Assembly: GCF_900120175.1 (NCBI RefSeq)
Contig: NZ_FQLF01000002.1
Location: forward strand, 1,116,001-1,180,000
Origin: Oceanicoccus sp. KOV_DT_Chl
Lineage (GTDB): Bacteria; Pseudomonadota; Gammaproteobacteria; Pseudomonadales; Dasaniaceae
Length of the DNA stretch: 64,000 nt
Reading direction: 5' to 3'
In this document: positions 16,727-26,199 of the stretch, in pieces
Layout: each line of letters starts with the position of its first letter
Position numbering within the stretch: the first letter of the stretch is position 1
The notes under the pieces: model-generated
The model's input: the letters and a program-made list of their open reading frames with translations, nothing else
What the model was told of the DNA's origin: nothing
The model's database searches: none
Position numbers and translations under genes: made by a program

Positions 16727-17072
16727 ATGCAGAGCATGGCTGCTGCTTCCGCCAATAAAGATACTGCGGTATTGATATTTTCATTTACAGGTCGTACGCA
16801 ATCGATGATTGAAGTGGCAGAAATCACCAAACAAAACAATGCCAAGATCATTGCTATCACCAATCCGGACACACTTGGCACAGCTAGCCGACATCACCAT
16901 TACCTCCGGCAATGAATTGGAGGACACGACTATTTATGTGCCTATGACCACCCGCATAATTATTTTGACGATTATTGATATTCTCGCTACCGGCCTGACA
17001 CTTGAGCAAGGCCCAGCGATTGAAAAACAATTAATTAAAATTAAACACAGCTTGGACAGTACCAAAGTCTAA
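16727..17072 (+). pseudogene. Fragment of a second hexR copy
   Basis: Corresponds to roughly the last 115 codons of the hexR gene at 13711-14550 (from HexR Met-167 on), with similar but diverged DNA. A two-base loss near 16870 (after NPD) shifts the frame. The downstream part again reads ADITITSGNELEDTTIYVP and ends at nearly the same residue (STKV against STKM). No start region or DNA-binding domain remains. Its left end abuts the truncated PL7 gene. Confidence 0.9.
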
Positions 17073-17109
17073 AACTAAATAATTCTAGCCCAACAACAAA
17101 CGCTGCAAA

Positions 17110-17523
17110 CTACAAATAAAGCATCTCTTTTCGTGTCGGCGCCAACACCGCCAGCACTTTGTTTTGCACGGGGTGCGGAATACCGGCTTTATTCATGGCG
17201 TTTATAAACAGGTCGACACTGTGATTGAAATAACTTTCCGTAATATTCATACCACCATGTACCTGCTCCATGCTGTCACCGGTATATTCACACTGACCAC
17301 CGGTTAAATAACACATATGCTCAATCAGCTTTTCTCTAAACCTGTCGATATTTGAATCTTTAAAAAACTCAAACATAATAGGGTCACGTTCAATTTCAGT
17401 AATGAAGTTATCGACAATCTCTTCGATTTTTGGCATCCCGCCAACTTGCTCAAACGTACTCTGCTTAGTAGTCGCGCAACCAGTCACTATCAAAATACAC
17501 ATAAAAGCTATAACTTTGATCAT
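17110..17523 (-). CDS. Group I truncated haemoglobin, lipoprotein form
   Basis: About 137 residues from ATG 17523 (AGAGG upstream). Lipoprotein signal FMCILIVTGC at the N-terminus, then a 2/2 globin with FEQVGG at the start, FFKDSNIDRFREKL, the proximal-His segment LIEHMCYLTGG, and HGGMNITESYF in the F-G region. Such globins bind O2 or NO. A lipid-anchored, envelope-facing form is uncommon and would place the haem in the periplasm. Last gene of a four-gene operon, about 25 bases after DUF3034. Confidence 0.85.
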   Translation of the reverse strand: MIKVIAFMCILIVTGCATTKQSTFEQVGGMPKIEEIVDNFITEIERDPIMFEFFKDSNIDRFREKLIEHMCYLTGGQCEYTGDSMEQVHGGMNITESYFNHSVDLFINAMNKAGIPHPVQNKVLAVLAPTRKEMLYL

Positions 17524-17547
17524 TGCAGTATTACCTCTCATTTATGC

Positions 17548-18390
17548 TCACCACAACTGCCCATTGAACGAAAGGTACACACCCTCCTGCGCTTCAGCAC
17601 CGGCAATAGTGCCCAAATCTGCCCACGCCAGCGTCAAACTAAAATCTTTGCTGGGAATATAGCTAACGAAAAAATCCTTCCAGTCATCCTCTTTCAAACC
17701 TAGATTATCCGGCTTTTGACGGTACTCGACCCCCACCACCCAATGACGACTGAATAAAATACCTGCCGAGCCTTCAAACATCATTTCATAATCATTATTT
17801 TCCGGGCCGCCAAAGCCGAGCAAACCCATTTCATTCGCTTTGGTTGCCCTGGCTGTAACATTCCATACCGCGTTATAACCCCCTATTGCACCTAAATGAA
17901 CCTTGGTTGCAGCGATATAAAAATCCGTGCCACTACTGTGGTTTTCAGCACCTACAGCCGTAGCAATCGCCTCATCCTGTAAGCGTTTGTATTGCAGGCC
18001 AGCACTGATTTGCGGCCAATCGGAGTAAACCACATCACCGTAAATACGATACTTAACACCGATAATATTTTGCTTGATATCACCGCCCAACGTTTTTAAA
18101 TCAAACCGATGTTGCGCAACACTGACTTCAATACGATCATAAAAAGACGCGCTCGCACCCAATACATTCAACCGATAATCATCCACATTAACCTGGGTCG
18201 CAACTGTCATTACCGAAATTTCGTCACGACTGTCATAACCCGCCAATGTCGCCCAGGGAACGATACCACCGCCGCCACTGCCCTCAAGCTGCGTCAAACC
18301 TGCCGTACCAATCAGTTTTCCTTCAGCGGCAAAAGCACTGGATATCAACGCCATACTCATCAGCAACAACCGAGCACAATAATTCTTCAT
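17548..18390 (-). CDS. DUF3034 family exported protein
   Basis: About 280 residues from ATG 18390. Signal peptide LLLMSMALISSAFA. The mature part has alternating polar/aromatic strands (for example KDFSLTLAWADLG) and ends in an aromatic residue (NGQLW), as expected of an outer-membrane beta-barrel. It matches DUF3034 by the N-terminal GTAGLTQLEGSGGGGIVPWA. Function unknown. It starts five bases after the EAL gene ends, so it is cotranscribed. Confidence 0.8.
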   Translation of the reverse strand: MKNYCARLLLMSMALISSAFAAEGKLIGTAGLTQLEGSGGGGIVPWATLAGYDSRDEISVMTVATQVNVDDYRLNVLGASASFYDRIEVSVAQHRFDLKTLGGDIKQNIIGVKYRIYGDVVYSDWPQISAGLQYKRLQDEAIATAVGAENHSSGTDFYIAATKVHLGAIGGYNAVWNVTARATKANEMGLLGFGGPENNDYEMMFEGSAGILFSRHWVVGVEYRQKPDNLGLKEDDWKDFFVSYIPSKDFSLTLAWADLGTIAGAEAQEGVYLSFNGQLW

Positions 18391-18395
18391 AATTG

Positions 18396-20717
18396 TTAGC
18401 ACCATTTAGTATTTTGGTTTTCCAAATGCCAGAGGATACAGTCCTCAACCGGAACAGGTTTCGACATATAGTAACCCTGCGCATATTCGCATCCCCATTC
18501 TGACAATAAAGCTAAAGTTTCCGGATTTTCAACACCTTCAGCCACCACTGACAAATTAAAACTATGGGCGAGCTTAATGACTGACTGCACAATATTCTGG
18601 TCACCACGATTAGTGTTCAAATTAAGCACAAAACTTTTGTCCACCTTCAATATATTGATGGGGAGGTTTTTTAAATAGGCCATTGAAGAGTAACCCGTAC
18701 CAAAATCATCAATAGCGAGAGAGAAACCCTTAGCACGAAATTCATTAAGATGCTCTATCGCCCGCTGTGGATCCCTAACCAAATCCCCCTCGGTTATTTC
18801 AAAGGACAAGTAACTTTCGTCGAGCTGAAACTCTTTTAACAAAGCCATGACATAGGGCAACAGCTCGGTATTCATTACATCTCTAGCGGATAAGTTAATT
18901 GCAATACACAGTTGAATACCGGCTTGTTTAAATTTGGCAGCATCCTCAATAGCACTCCGGATTACCCACTGAGTGACGGTCTCAATAAACCCTGCTTGCT
19001 CGGCAATGGCAATAAAGTCCTCAGGCGAGACAAATCCCAATCTGGCATTATTCCAGCGAATTAATGCTTCGGCACTAGTGACCTTACCCGTAGTTAAATT
19101 TAACTTGGGCTGGTAGTACAAATTCAACTCGTGCTGCGCAGACTTCAACGTATTTTTTAACTCAGTGATGATAGACAGCCGCCGCAAATAACGCTCTTCT
19201 AACTGCTGACTGTAGTTAAGGGTTAATTGCTTGGTTGCCTGCGATTCATCCAGCACAATATTCATTCGCCTAAATAGCTCTTCGGCGCTGCCAGCGTCTG
19301 ACGGACAGTACAATAAGCCCATTACCACCTTTAAATTTATTACTACTTCACCAGTATCAATGGGGAGTTCCAAAACTTTCTTCACTGCAGCGATATCTTC
19401 TAGCGATAATTCCTGGTTCGGCACCCACAGCAATTCACCACCGGTTAAACGCGCCGCCAAGCCATCAAAACTTGCGACCCGCTTCGCCAATTCTTTCAAA
19501 CACAAATCACCATTGCTATAACCAAAAATATCATTGATATCACGAAAACCAAAAATATTGATACCAATCGCAAGAAAAGGTGACGCTAACAAAAATTTTT
19601 CATCCAATACCGTTTCAATATGATAGCGATTAAACACCGACGTCAAAATATCATGCTGGGCACGAAAAACAATTTCTTCCTCACGAACACGAATATTCGT
19701 TTGCATCGAATTAAATGCGGATGACAGTTGACTCACTTCTTCAGTGCTTCCCTCCAAAGTAATACGTTTACTATAGTCTCCCTGTGATATATTTTTTGCC
19801 AATTCGGCCAGTCTCACCAATGGCCGAGCCAGCTTATTAGAAAATAAAGCTGCCAGCCATACAGCCAACAGCACAGCAGCAAAGGCAATCAACCCAATAG
19901 TTAACTGTAGAGCATTAAAATCTGAAAATAACTTATCTACATCTTCCGACAAAATAATATTGGTTTGATAACCAAATTCATTAGCAAGCTGAAACTGTCG
20001 CGAAGCAAAATTCACATCACTGGAAAAGGTTGATGAAAACCAATCCAACGTAGAGTTCAATTGAGAAATAGCAACGTCCATCTGCTTATCGTTCAGTGTG
20101 CTGATCGAAAATATCGACGTATTATCCTCTAGCACCTGTATTGTTGTTTCGAGTTGAGAAATATTTTTTAGCTGAGTGATCAGAGCGTCATCAAGCTTAA
20201 ACCCAACCAAGGCGATAGCTAAAGGGGCCGGCGCATCGACCGACAGCATAATGACCTGATACAACTCTTGATGCAGCAAAATTAAAGCTGAAGCGCCACC
20301 GTTTTTAAACACCGAGCGAAGCAATTCGGGATAGCTAAAGACTTCATCAACCGCAAGTAACGGCGGTGAACTAGTGATGTTTTTTCCATCAAGTGAAATT
20401 AATGCCATTAAATCCGCATTAATACGTTCTCCATGATTGAGTAAAGCACTTTCTATAGTACCAACATCGGCAGTAGCTACTGCTTGCTTAAAACCAAAAT
20501 CATCGGTCAACACACCTGCCGAGTTAATCAGTAACTTCTCACGATTATTCAGCGACTGTTCTAACACATTTTGCGCAACCTCAAGGCTGCGATCCAACCG
20601 CTCCTGAGCTTGATTAATCGCAGCCATCCACACATTAATAATAATGGTCAATGCGGTCAGCAATACAACACCGGCTACCAACCGGAAGATACTTTGAGTA
20701 AGAGACTTAGCCGCCAA
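18396..20717 (-). CDS. Membrane c-di-GMP phosphodiesterase (sensor-HAMP-GGDEF-EAL)
   Basis: 773 residues. First membrane helix at about 15-37, a periplasmic sensor domain to about 268, a second helix at about 272-296, HAMP, a GGDEF-like domain (about 350-505) and EAL (about 520-765). The GGDEF site is degenerate (TGGELLW), so no cyclase activity is expected. The EAL site is intact: EALIRW, INLSA, FEITEG, IDDFGTGYSS, KVDKSF, AEGVEN and the closing QGYYMSKP. Start is TTG 20717 with GAGGG upstream, two bases past the copper-protein stop. The periplasmic sensor next to copper and haem proteins suggests a redox or gas input. Confidence 0.9.
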   Translation of the reverse strand: MAAKSLTQSIFRLVAGVVLLTALTIIINVWMAAINQAQERLDRSLEVAQNVLEQSLNNREKLLINSAGVLTDDFGFKQAVATADVGTIESALLNHGERINADLMALISLDGKNITSSPPLLAVDEVFSYPELLRSVFKNGGASALILLHQELYQVIMLSVDAPAPLAIALVGFKLDDALITQLKNISQLETTIQVLEDNTSIFSISTLNDKQMDVAISQLNSTLDWFSSTFSSDVNFASRQFQLANEFGYQTNIILSEDVDKLFSDFNALQLTIGLIAFAAVLLAVWLAALFSNKLARPLVRLAELAKNISQGDYSKRITLEGSTEEVSQLSSAFNSMQTNIRVREEEIVFRAQHDILTSVFNRYHIETVLDEKFLLASPFLAIGINIFGFRDINDIFGYSNGDLCLKELAKRVASFDGLAARLTGGELLWVPNQELSLEDIAAVKKVLELPIDTGEVVINLKVVMGLLYCPSDAGSAEELFRRMNIVLDESQATKQLTLNYSQQLEERYLRRLSIITELKNTLKSAQHELNLYYQPKLNLTTGKVTSAEALIRWNNARLGFVSPEDFIAIAEQAGFIETVTQWVIRSAIEDAAKFKQAGIQLCIAINLSARDVMNTELLPYVMALLKEFQLDESYLSFEITEGDLVRDPQRAIEHLNEFRAKGFSLAIDDFGTGYSSMAYLKNLPINILKVDKSFVLNLNTNRGDQNIVQSVIKLAHSFNLSVVAEGVENPETLALLSEWGCEYAQGYYMSKPVPVEDCILWHLENQNTKWC

Positions 20718-20719
20718 GT

Positions 20720-21357
20720 TTAATTCCCTCGCTCGCCAAACTTACTACCAAATTTACGCTCCGGCTTAGCCTTTTTTTCAGGTAGCAAGTTTAAACTAAC
20801 GGTATGATTCTGCGGCACAATTGCTGGCAGGCCAACAGTAACACGCTCAACATGATTGGCAGACAATCTGGAATGCCATAGAGTCAACTCGGTTGCAGCC
20901 TCGATCGTCGCCAGACCATTGCTGTCAGTCACTGCAGTCAACTCAGTGTCAGCTACATATATATAGCCAATCATTTGATCATGGATATTACAGCCAAGCA
21001 CCACGATACCAGGCTTGTCAAATGCTATGGTTTTAAATTCGCCCCCTTTGAACATACGAATTTCAAATGGTTTTGGTTGTGAAAAACTGTAGATATGATG
21101 TCGAATATTGTCACTATTCGGAAAAGTAACAGTCTGACCTTTTTGAATAACCAAAAGATGCGGAAGAAACTGCTTGCCAACCTGATCCATAATAGCGCCA
21201 GACTGCTTATCCTGCAGCGGGCCCTCCCATTAGAACTAAGCACAGCGTTTTCCACAGGGTTGCCGTCCTGATCTAACACTTTAACCGTGATGATTTCAGC
21301 TATTGCAGCATTTACACAAAATAACAGCGTAGCCAGCGCTGCTCCCACGCTATTCAT
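20720..21357 (-). CDS. Cupredoxin-like ('methylamine utilization'-type) periplasmic protein, frameshifted
   Basis: Signal peptide ALATLLFCVNAAIA from ATG 21357, a short linker (KVLDQDGNPVENAVLSSN), then a cupredoxin fold with HH in DNIRHHIYSF and the type I copper loop GCNIHDQM (Cys, His, Met). The frame breaks at about 21226-21232 in a GGGAGGG run. Adding one base joins VLSSN to EGPLQDKQSGAIMDQVGKQF. First gene of the operon with the EAL protein, DUF3034 and globin. Either a recent pseudogene or a sequencing error; the latter is favoured given similar breaks elsewhere. Confidence 0.75.
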
Positions 21358-21399
21358 TAATTTTTGTGTGTGATTAATATTGCCAACTTTAAACGCCAT

Positions 21400-21748
21400 C
21401 TAGCTGCCTCATGAGTAAACTTTCACGATACTGAATCGCTGGTCCACCTTGCCGAGTAAACTCTACTAGAACCAGCGCATGTTTGACAGCAATCCAGTGT
21501 TAAGACCGCGCTGTTTACACAACAGATATATTTACCAAGCCAAATAACAGGCTTAAAACTATGAAAAACTTGCGAGAACAGTAAACCAGCTCAAATACAA
21601 CGTCGATCGAACTCTATTTAAACCTGAGTAGGTTATCAACCCTCAGCATGCGCCCTTCCACCCCGCAAAGAATCACCCCCGCTGCAACTGATATATTCCC
21701 TACATCGAACAGTTCAGGTAGAGTGCAAGCTTCTAAACGTCTCCACTA
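21400..21748. other. Intergenic region between divergent copper-protein and Anbu genes
   Basis: About 350 bases that must hold the promoters of the copper-EAL-DUF3034-globin operon (minus) and of the protease gene (plus). No clear operator, RNA or repeat was seen. Confidence 0.4.
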
Positions 21749-21760
21749 TTGAGATATAAC

Positions 21761-22537
21761 ATGACCTATTGTGTTGCCATTGCCACCAATGATGGATTGG
21801 TATTCTGTTCTGACTCGCGTACCAATGCCGGTCCAGATATGCTGTCATCCTATAGCAAAATGCACACCTTCCAACCGGCCAATGATCGTATCTTTTGCCT
21901 GCTAACCGCAGGAAACCTTGCTACTACTCAAGCTATCGTTGAAAGAATTACTCAGGATATTGAAGACGCAGCGCCTAGAAACCTGCTTACCTGCAATAAA
22001 ATAAACGATGCCGCCCAATACGTTACCGAAGTTAGTCGTCGCGAACAAACTATGGCCTTTGAAGCTACCGAAGGCAGCGGCATCGATACTTCCGCTTCGA
22101 TTATTTTTGGCGGCCAGATAAGTGGAGGGCGACACCGCTTATTTCTCATTTATTCGGCTGGGAATTTTATTTCCGACTCTGCGGAAACACCTTTTTTACA
22201 AATCGGGGAAAGCAAATATGGCAAGCCGATCCTCGATCGAATCCTGACCCGGTCCACTTCACTGGAAGATGCCGCGCGCTGCGCCATAGTTTCAATGGAC
22301 TCTACCATTCGATCCAACGCCACGGTTGGCCCCCCAATTGAAGTGCTGGTCTATGAAACCAACAGCTTTGACAGCAGTCATCAGGTAAAAATGGAAGCTG
22401 ATAACGCTTATTTGCACGAAATAAAACGCTCCTGGGATGAAACACTAAAAGCGGGGTTTCGTGATCTACCTAAATTTGAATGGGAAAAACACGCCCAGAA
22501 CATAAGCAATAATAATCAACGAGAAGATACTTTTTAG
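21761..22537 (+). CDS. Anbu-type proteasome-related peptidase
   Basis: 258 residues. Ntn-hydrolase fold related to proteasome beta subunits. The start is ATG 21761 so that Thr-2 (M-T-Y-C-V) becomes the N-terminal nucleophile after Met removal; a TTG 12 bases upstream would spoil this. DGLVFCSDSRTNAG is the characteristic Anbu stretch. Family members form ring or helical assemblies. Anbu is usually encoded with an alpha-E protein, a transglutaminase-like protein and an ATP-grasp protein; none of these flank it here. Confidence 0.88.
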   Translation: MTYCVAIATNDGLVFCSDSRTNAGPDMLSSYSKMHTFQPANDRIFCLLTAGNLATTQAIVERITQDIEDAAPRNLLTCNKINDAAQYVTEVSRREQTMAFEATEGSGIDTSASIIFGGQISGGRHRLFLIYSAGNFISDSAETPFLQIGESKYGKPILDRILTRSTSLEDAARCAIVSMDSTIRSNATVGPPIEVLVYETNSFDSSHQVKMEADNAYLHEIKRSWDETLKAGFRDLPKFEWEKHAQNISNNNQREDTF

Positions 22538-22595
22538 GCGCGTAAATGGCGGTGATACATCACCCGAAGACGTCATCATTATCACAACGAACCTC

Positions 22596-24566
22596 TTAAC
22601 CGATGACAACACGGTTACGCCCTTGATCTTTAGCAGCGTAAAGCGCTTTATCGGCGCGACTCAACAATGTTTCACTACTATCACCCTGCACCCACTGCGC
22701 CACCCCAAACGAACAGGTTTGACGACTAGCTCCCGGAAATTCATATTGAACAATTATTGTGCGCAACAACTCAGCTAAGGTTGCTGCTGCATTGACTTCT
22801 GTTTCTGGACAAATGAGAAGAAATTCTTCACCACCCCAGCGACCAGATAAATCCACATTACGGGTGTTTTGCCGCAATATGCTGCCGATAATTTTAAGAA
22901 TCTGATCACCAATAAGATGTCCATAGGTATCATTTACTTGCTTAAAATGATCCAAATCAAAAAGCACTATTGAGAAAGTGCGTCCGTAGCGATTAGCAAC
23001 ATCCAGACATCCATAAATGCTCTCATCCAGGTGCCGACGATTTGCCAAACCGGTCAGAGTATCAGTGACTGACAAAACCTCAATTTTCTTCTTATCAGTT
23101 ATATCGACATAAACAACAGTAAATCCTTTCAAGGTATTGTTGCTATTCCTGTTAATCACCACTTCGCAATCAACCCAGACATCCTGCCCCGATTTACTCA
23201 GATATAACATTTCCCCGGAGTAGGTTTCACCCTCGGAATCAGCATCTAATTTCGTTAATTGCTGCTGAAGGTGCATTTCGGGCGCCCACAAAAACTTATA
23301 ATGCTGATTAAGCAATTCCTCCTGCGTATAACCGGTGATCTGACAAAATGCCGCAGAAACTTTTTCAAAATGTCCATCTTCATTAAAAGTTGCTGCCATT
23401 ACGTAGCGATCGATTAAACCTAAATAATCATCACGATCTTGACTGGCATTCTCCAGCTCATTGGTGCGAATAGACACTTCCGCTTTTAATCGTAAATTAA
23501 TAACCCACAACACCAGGGCTAAGGCCGCAAAAATGAGTAAACCAACACCAATAACTGACAGCCAATGCTTACCATCATTACTTTCGCGATAATAATCTAC
23601 GTAATCGATGCCACTAATCTCACCATCCTTGGGGGCTAGACCGAGCTCCTTATAAATAGTAGCGATTCTTGATAACCGATTAACACTGAAATAACCAAGC
23701 TCTACCATCTCGGACTGAATCAAGCGCGCGGTCCGCTCAGCCTCATAGAGCAAATGTGATGGCTCTTTTTCTACCCCTAACTCATCAATCATCCATTGCA
23801 CTATTTCCTGTTGATGACTGATGGCATAAGCCCAACCTTTTAAAGTGGCGCGACGAAATGCTAACACCTGCTCTTTATTTTCGAGCAAATAATCTTCCCT
23901 GACAAACAACATATCGCCATAAAAATCGATGCCGTAATTTGCTGGGGATATTATATTGATGGGGATATCGCGCAACTGAAAATAATAAGGTTGATTAGTG
24001 CTATAAGCTGAAATGGCATCAGCGGTACCATCCAGCAAGGCCTCTTCCTTGAACGTTTGTGCCAACTGGGTATGTTCGCTGTCTTTCAATCCCAGCTCAT
24101 GAAACATAGCCACCAGGACAGCATCGTCTGTATTTTTCCGGTACATCACCCGCTTGCCTTTTAACTCTAGCGGACTGAGGATATTGGAGGATTCGAGAGT
24201 CAGTAACACTAAAGGAGAGTGCTGAAACAACGCGGCGACAATAACTAGCGGCTCACCTTTCAAACGCTCCAAAACCAGACTGGAATCGGCAACACCGTAC
24301 TGTGCCTCTCCATTTAAAACCGTGGAAATAGGACTATGGCTCTGGTCTATTTCGCGGATTTCTACATCCAGGCCCTCTTCAGCAAAATAACCTTGTTTTT
24401 GCGCCGCATAAAAACCGGCAAATTGAAATTGATGCTTCCACTTGAGTTGTAAAACTACCTGCTCAGCCGAGTTAGCCAAACTGCTTACTGACAACAAGAC
24501 CAATACCAGCATCGTCAGCCAATACACCGGAATCAGTCTTTTCAAGTACATCACTATTCGCAACAT
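22596..24566 (-). CDS. Diguanylate cyclase with NMT1-type periplasmic sensor and PAS
   Basis: 656 residues. Signal/first helix at about 13-30, an NMT1/THI5-like substrate-binding domain (about 35-320; LKWKHQFQFAGFYAA, GYFAEEGLDV), a membrane helix at about 335-355, a PAS domain (about 385-490) and a C-terminal GGDEF domain with intact GGEEF and RxxD inhibitory site (RNVD). Makes c-di-GMP, presumably in response to a small periplasmic ligand that binds the NMT1 domain (pyrimidine- or thiamine-precursor-like in relatives). Stands alone. Confidence 0.92.
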   Translation of the reverse strand: MLRIVMYLKRLIPVYWLTMLVLVLLSVSSLANSAEQVVLQLKWKHQFQFAGFYAAQKQGYFAEEGLDVEIREIDQSHSPISTVLNGEAQYGVADSSLVLERLKGEPLVIVAALFQHSPLVLLTLESSNILSPLELKGKRVMYRKNTDDAVLVAMFHELGLKDSEHTQLAQTFKEEALLDGTADAISAYSTNQPYYFQLRDIPINIISPANYGIDFYGDMLFVREDYLLENKEQVLAFRRATLKGWAYAISHQQEIVQWMIDELGVEKEPSHLLYEAERTARLIQSEMVELGYFSVNRLSRIATIYKELGLAPKDGEISGIDYVDYYRESNDGKHWLSVIGVGLLIFAALALVLWVINLRLKAEVSIRTNELENASQDRDDYLGLIDRYVMAATFNEDGHFEKVSAAFCQITGYTQEELLNQHYKFLWAPEMHLQQQLTKLDADSEGETYSGEMLYLSKSGQDVWVDCEVVINRNSNNTLKGFTVVYVDITDKKKIEVLSVTDTLTGLANRRHLDESIYGCLDVANRYGRTFSIVLFDLDHFKQVNDTYGHLIGDQILKIIGSILRQNTRNVDLSGRWGGEEFLLICPETEVNAAATLAELLRTIIVQYEFPGASRQTCSFGVAQWVQGDSSETLLSRADKALYAAKDQGRNRVVIG

Positions 24567-24687
24567 AAATGCCTTATAAACTCATAGCAAACACGGTTAA
24601 TATTTTAGCAACAAGTTGTAATTATAGGCGCTCTACTCCGTTCGTCGATCATTAACCGCTTGATATCAAGCAAGACGACCAAAAGCT

Positions 24688-25194
24688 TTATGGTGTAGCG
24701 TCACTTTTAGACCAATCAGCTGAACCTGATTGCCCATCACCTGAACCTACTCGCACGGAAATTCTGCTAATGCCATATTGATCAATCTCAACCGCTGAAG
24801 AGTCTCTCAATACACCCAGAATATAGTCTGAATATTCTTCGACAGTAGTATTCAGAATAGGTAGCAGCAGGGTATCTGACTGCAAAAAAGTCATTACCTC
24901 ATCACCAAATTTCACCACGAAATTATTATCTACCGCTGTAATATTTAAATAAGGAGATTGCGCCGGCAGCAACAAATATTCATCAAGCCCAATGCAAATG
25001 TCTTTTAATTTATTTTTAAATACATTGTAATCAAAGGTCATTCCATTGGGGCCCACTGGCGCCTGAAATGTGGCACTAAGCCGATAATTATGGCCGTGTA
25101 AACGCTCTCTATCGGTGGCCGAAAAAATAGTAAAATGCGCAGCAGCAAAGCTTAAATACTGCTTGGAAATCTCAATGGTGGTTAAACGACTCAT
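24688..25194 (-). CDS. 6-pyruvoyl-tetrahydropterin synthase/QueD-like protein
   Basis: 168 residues. Zinc His residues in SFAAAHF and LHGHNY; TFDYNVFKNKLKDI is the usual helix with the substrate-binding Asp; NTTVEEYSDYI carries the C-terminal Glu. The catalytic Cys that QueD carries just before LHGH is absent (DRERLHGH here), so it is not a standard queuosine enzyme. It may be a variant acting on another dihydropterin. The C-terminal 30 residues are Gly/Ser-rich. An SDR gene lies upstream on the same strand. Confidence 0.8.
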   Translation of the reverse strand: MSRLTTIEISKQYLSFAAAHFTIFSATDRERLHGHNYRLSATFQAPVGPNGMTFDYNVFKNKLKDICIGLDEYLLLPAQSPYLNITAVDNNFVVKFGDEVMTFLQSDTLLLPILNTTVEEYSDYILGVLRDSSAVEIDQYGISRISVRVGSGDGQSGSADWSKSDATP

Positions 25195-25518
25195 ATCAGG
25201 GTTATTGCCTTCTTAATATTTAAAACGCGTATCGAAAGTAGAGTAGCGGACATACTAACAGTGCATACCGTATAAATCTTTCCCATCTGGTACATGTATT
25301 TTGTTAACGCAGTGACTGTAGTGTTTAAAACCGCAATAAACAACGGACATGGCTACAAAGCCTGCTACCATTGGCTCAATCAAGCCCTTATTAACACTGC
25401 CGGGAGCGTAAATCCTAACAGAAAGAGTTATCACCCAATGATCTAAGCTTGGATACGCACGAAGCGACTTGTTGTATCACCCATTGCCACTATTCCAGAG
25501 ACAATTTCCCCTCACTTT
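25195..25518. other. Gap between SDR and PTPS-like genes
   Basis: 324 bases. No gene, repeat or clear terminator seen. Its length argues against tight cotranscription of the two genes. Confidence 0.35.
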
Positions 25519-26199
25519 TTAAACGCGCCCAGTCACAGGGATAAGCGCGCCAGTAATAACTGCTGCCTGCTCGCTCAACAAAAACAGGATCACCGCCGCC
25601 AACGCTTCCGGCGTAACCCAAGTGGAAAAATCTGCATCCGGCATATCATTCCTATTTGGCTGGGTATCGATGACACTGGGCAATAACGCGTTGACAGTAA
25701 TATCTCGAGACTTCAACTCCTCTGCCAGCGCTTCGGTAAATCTAGCAACACCCGATTTGGAAGCCGCGTAAGCACCCATGCCGATATCAGCTTTCACCGC
25801 ACCAGCTGCGCTAATATTGACAATGCGGCCACCGCCAGCAGGAAAATACGGCAGCGCACCGCGGCTAGCATTAACCGCCGTACGCACATTCATTTGATAT
25901 AACAAATCCCAGGTTTCAATGGAGCCGTCAGCAATGGTTTCCCAGCGGAAGCCGCCGGCGATATTAACCAAGGCATCAATACGACCATATTTTTCTGCTA
26001 TCGCAGTCAACCCAGCTGCAGTAGCTGTGGCATCGCCCAAATCCAGCGCCGGTGAACGCTCTACCCCCGCTTCAGGTTCACCATTGACCATATCAACAGC
26101 AATAACGGTCGCGTCGACCTGCGCGGCCGCTTTAGAAACAGCGCGACCGAGTGAGCCCAGTCCACCAGTAACAACAATAATTTTATCTTTAAGTTTCAC
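25519..26199 (-). CDS. Short-chain dehydrogenase/reductase
   Basis: 226 residues. Classical SDR: cofactor loop TGGLGSLGR, NIAGG, catalytic Ser in VNISAAG, and YAASK with the Tyr/Lys pair. Asp in IAVDM suggests NAD preference. Substrate unknown. Candidates are a pterin (given the PTPS-like neighbour) or a 3-hydroxyacyl intermediate of the catabolic island to the right. Confidence 0.85.
   Translation of the reverse strand: MKLKDKIIVVTGGLGSLGRAVSKAAAQVDATVIAVDMVNGEPEAGVERSPALDLGDATATAAGLTAIAEKYGRIDALVNIAGGFRWETIADGSIETWDLLYQMNVRTAVNASRGALPYFPAGGGRIVNISAAGAVKADIGMGAYAASKSGVARFTEALAEELKSRDITVNALLPSVIDTQPNRNDMPDADFSTWVTPEALAAVILFLLSEQAAVITGALIPVTGRV

Noticed and set aside
16727-16784. N-terminal 19 residues of the PL7 frame as genuine coding sequence
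   Set aside because: They are antisense to the hexR fragment and match no PL7 start.
16727-16915. Short open frame that could be called an independent small gene
   Set aside because: It is the first part of the decayed hexR copy before its frameshift.
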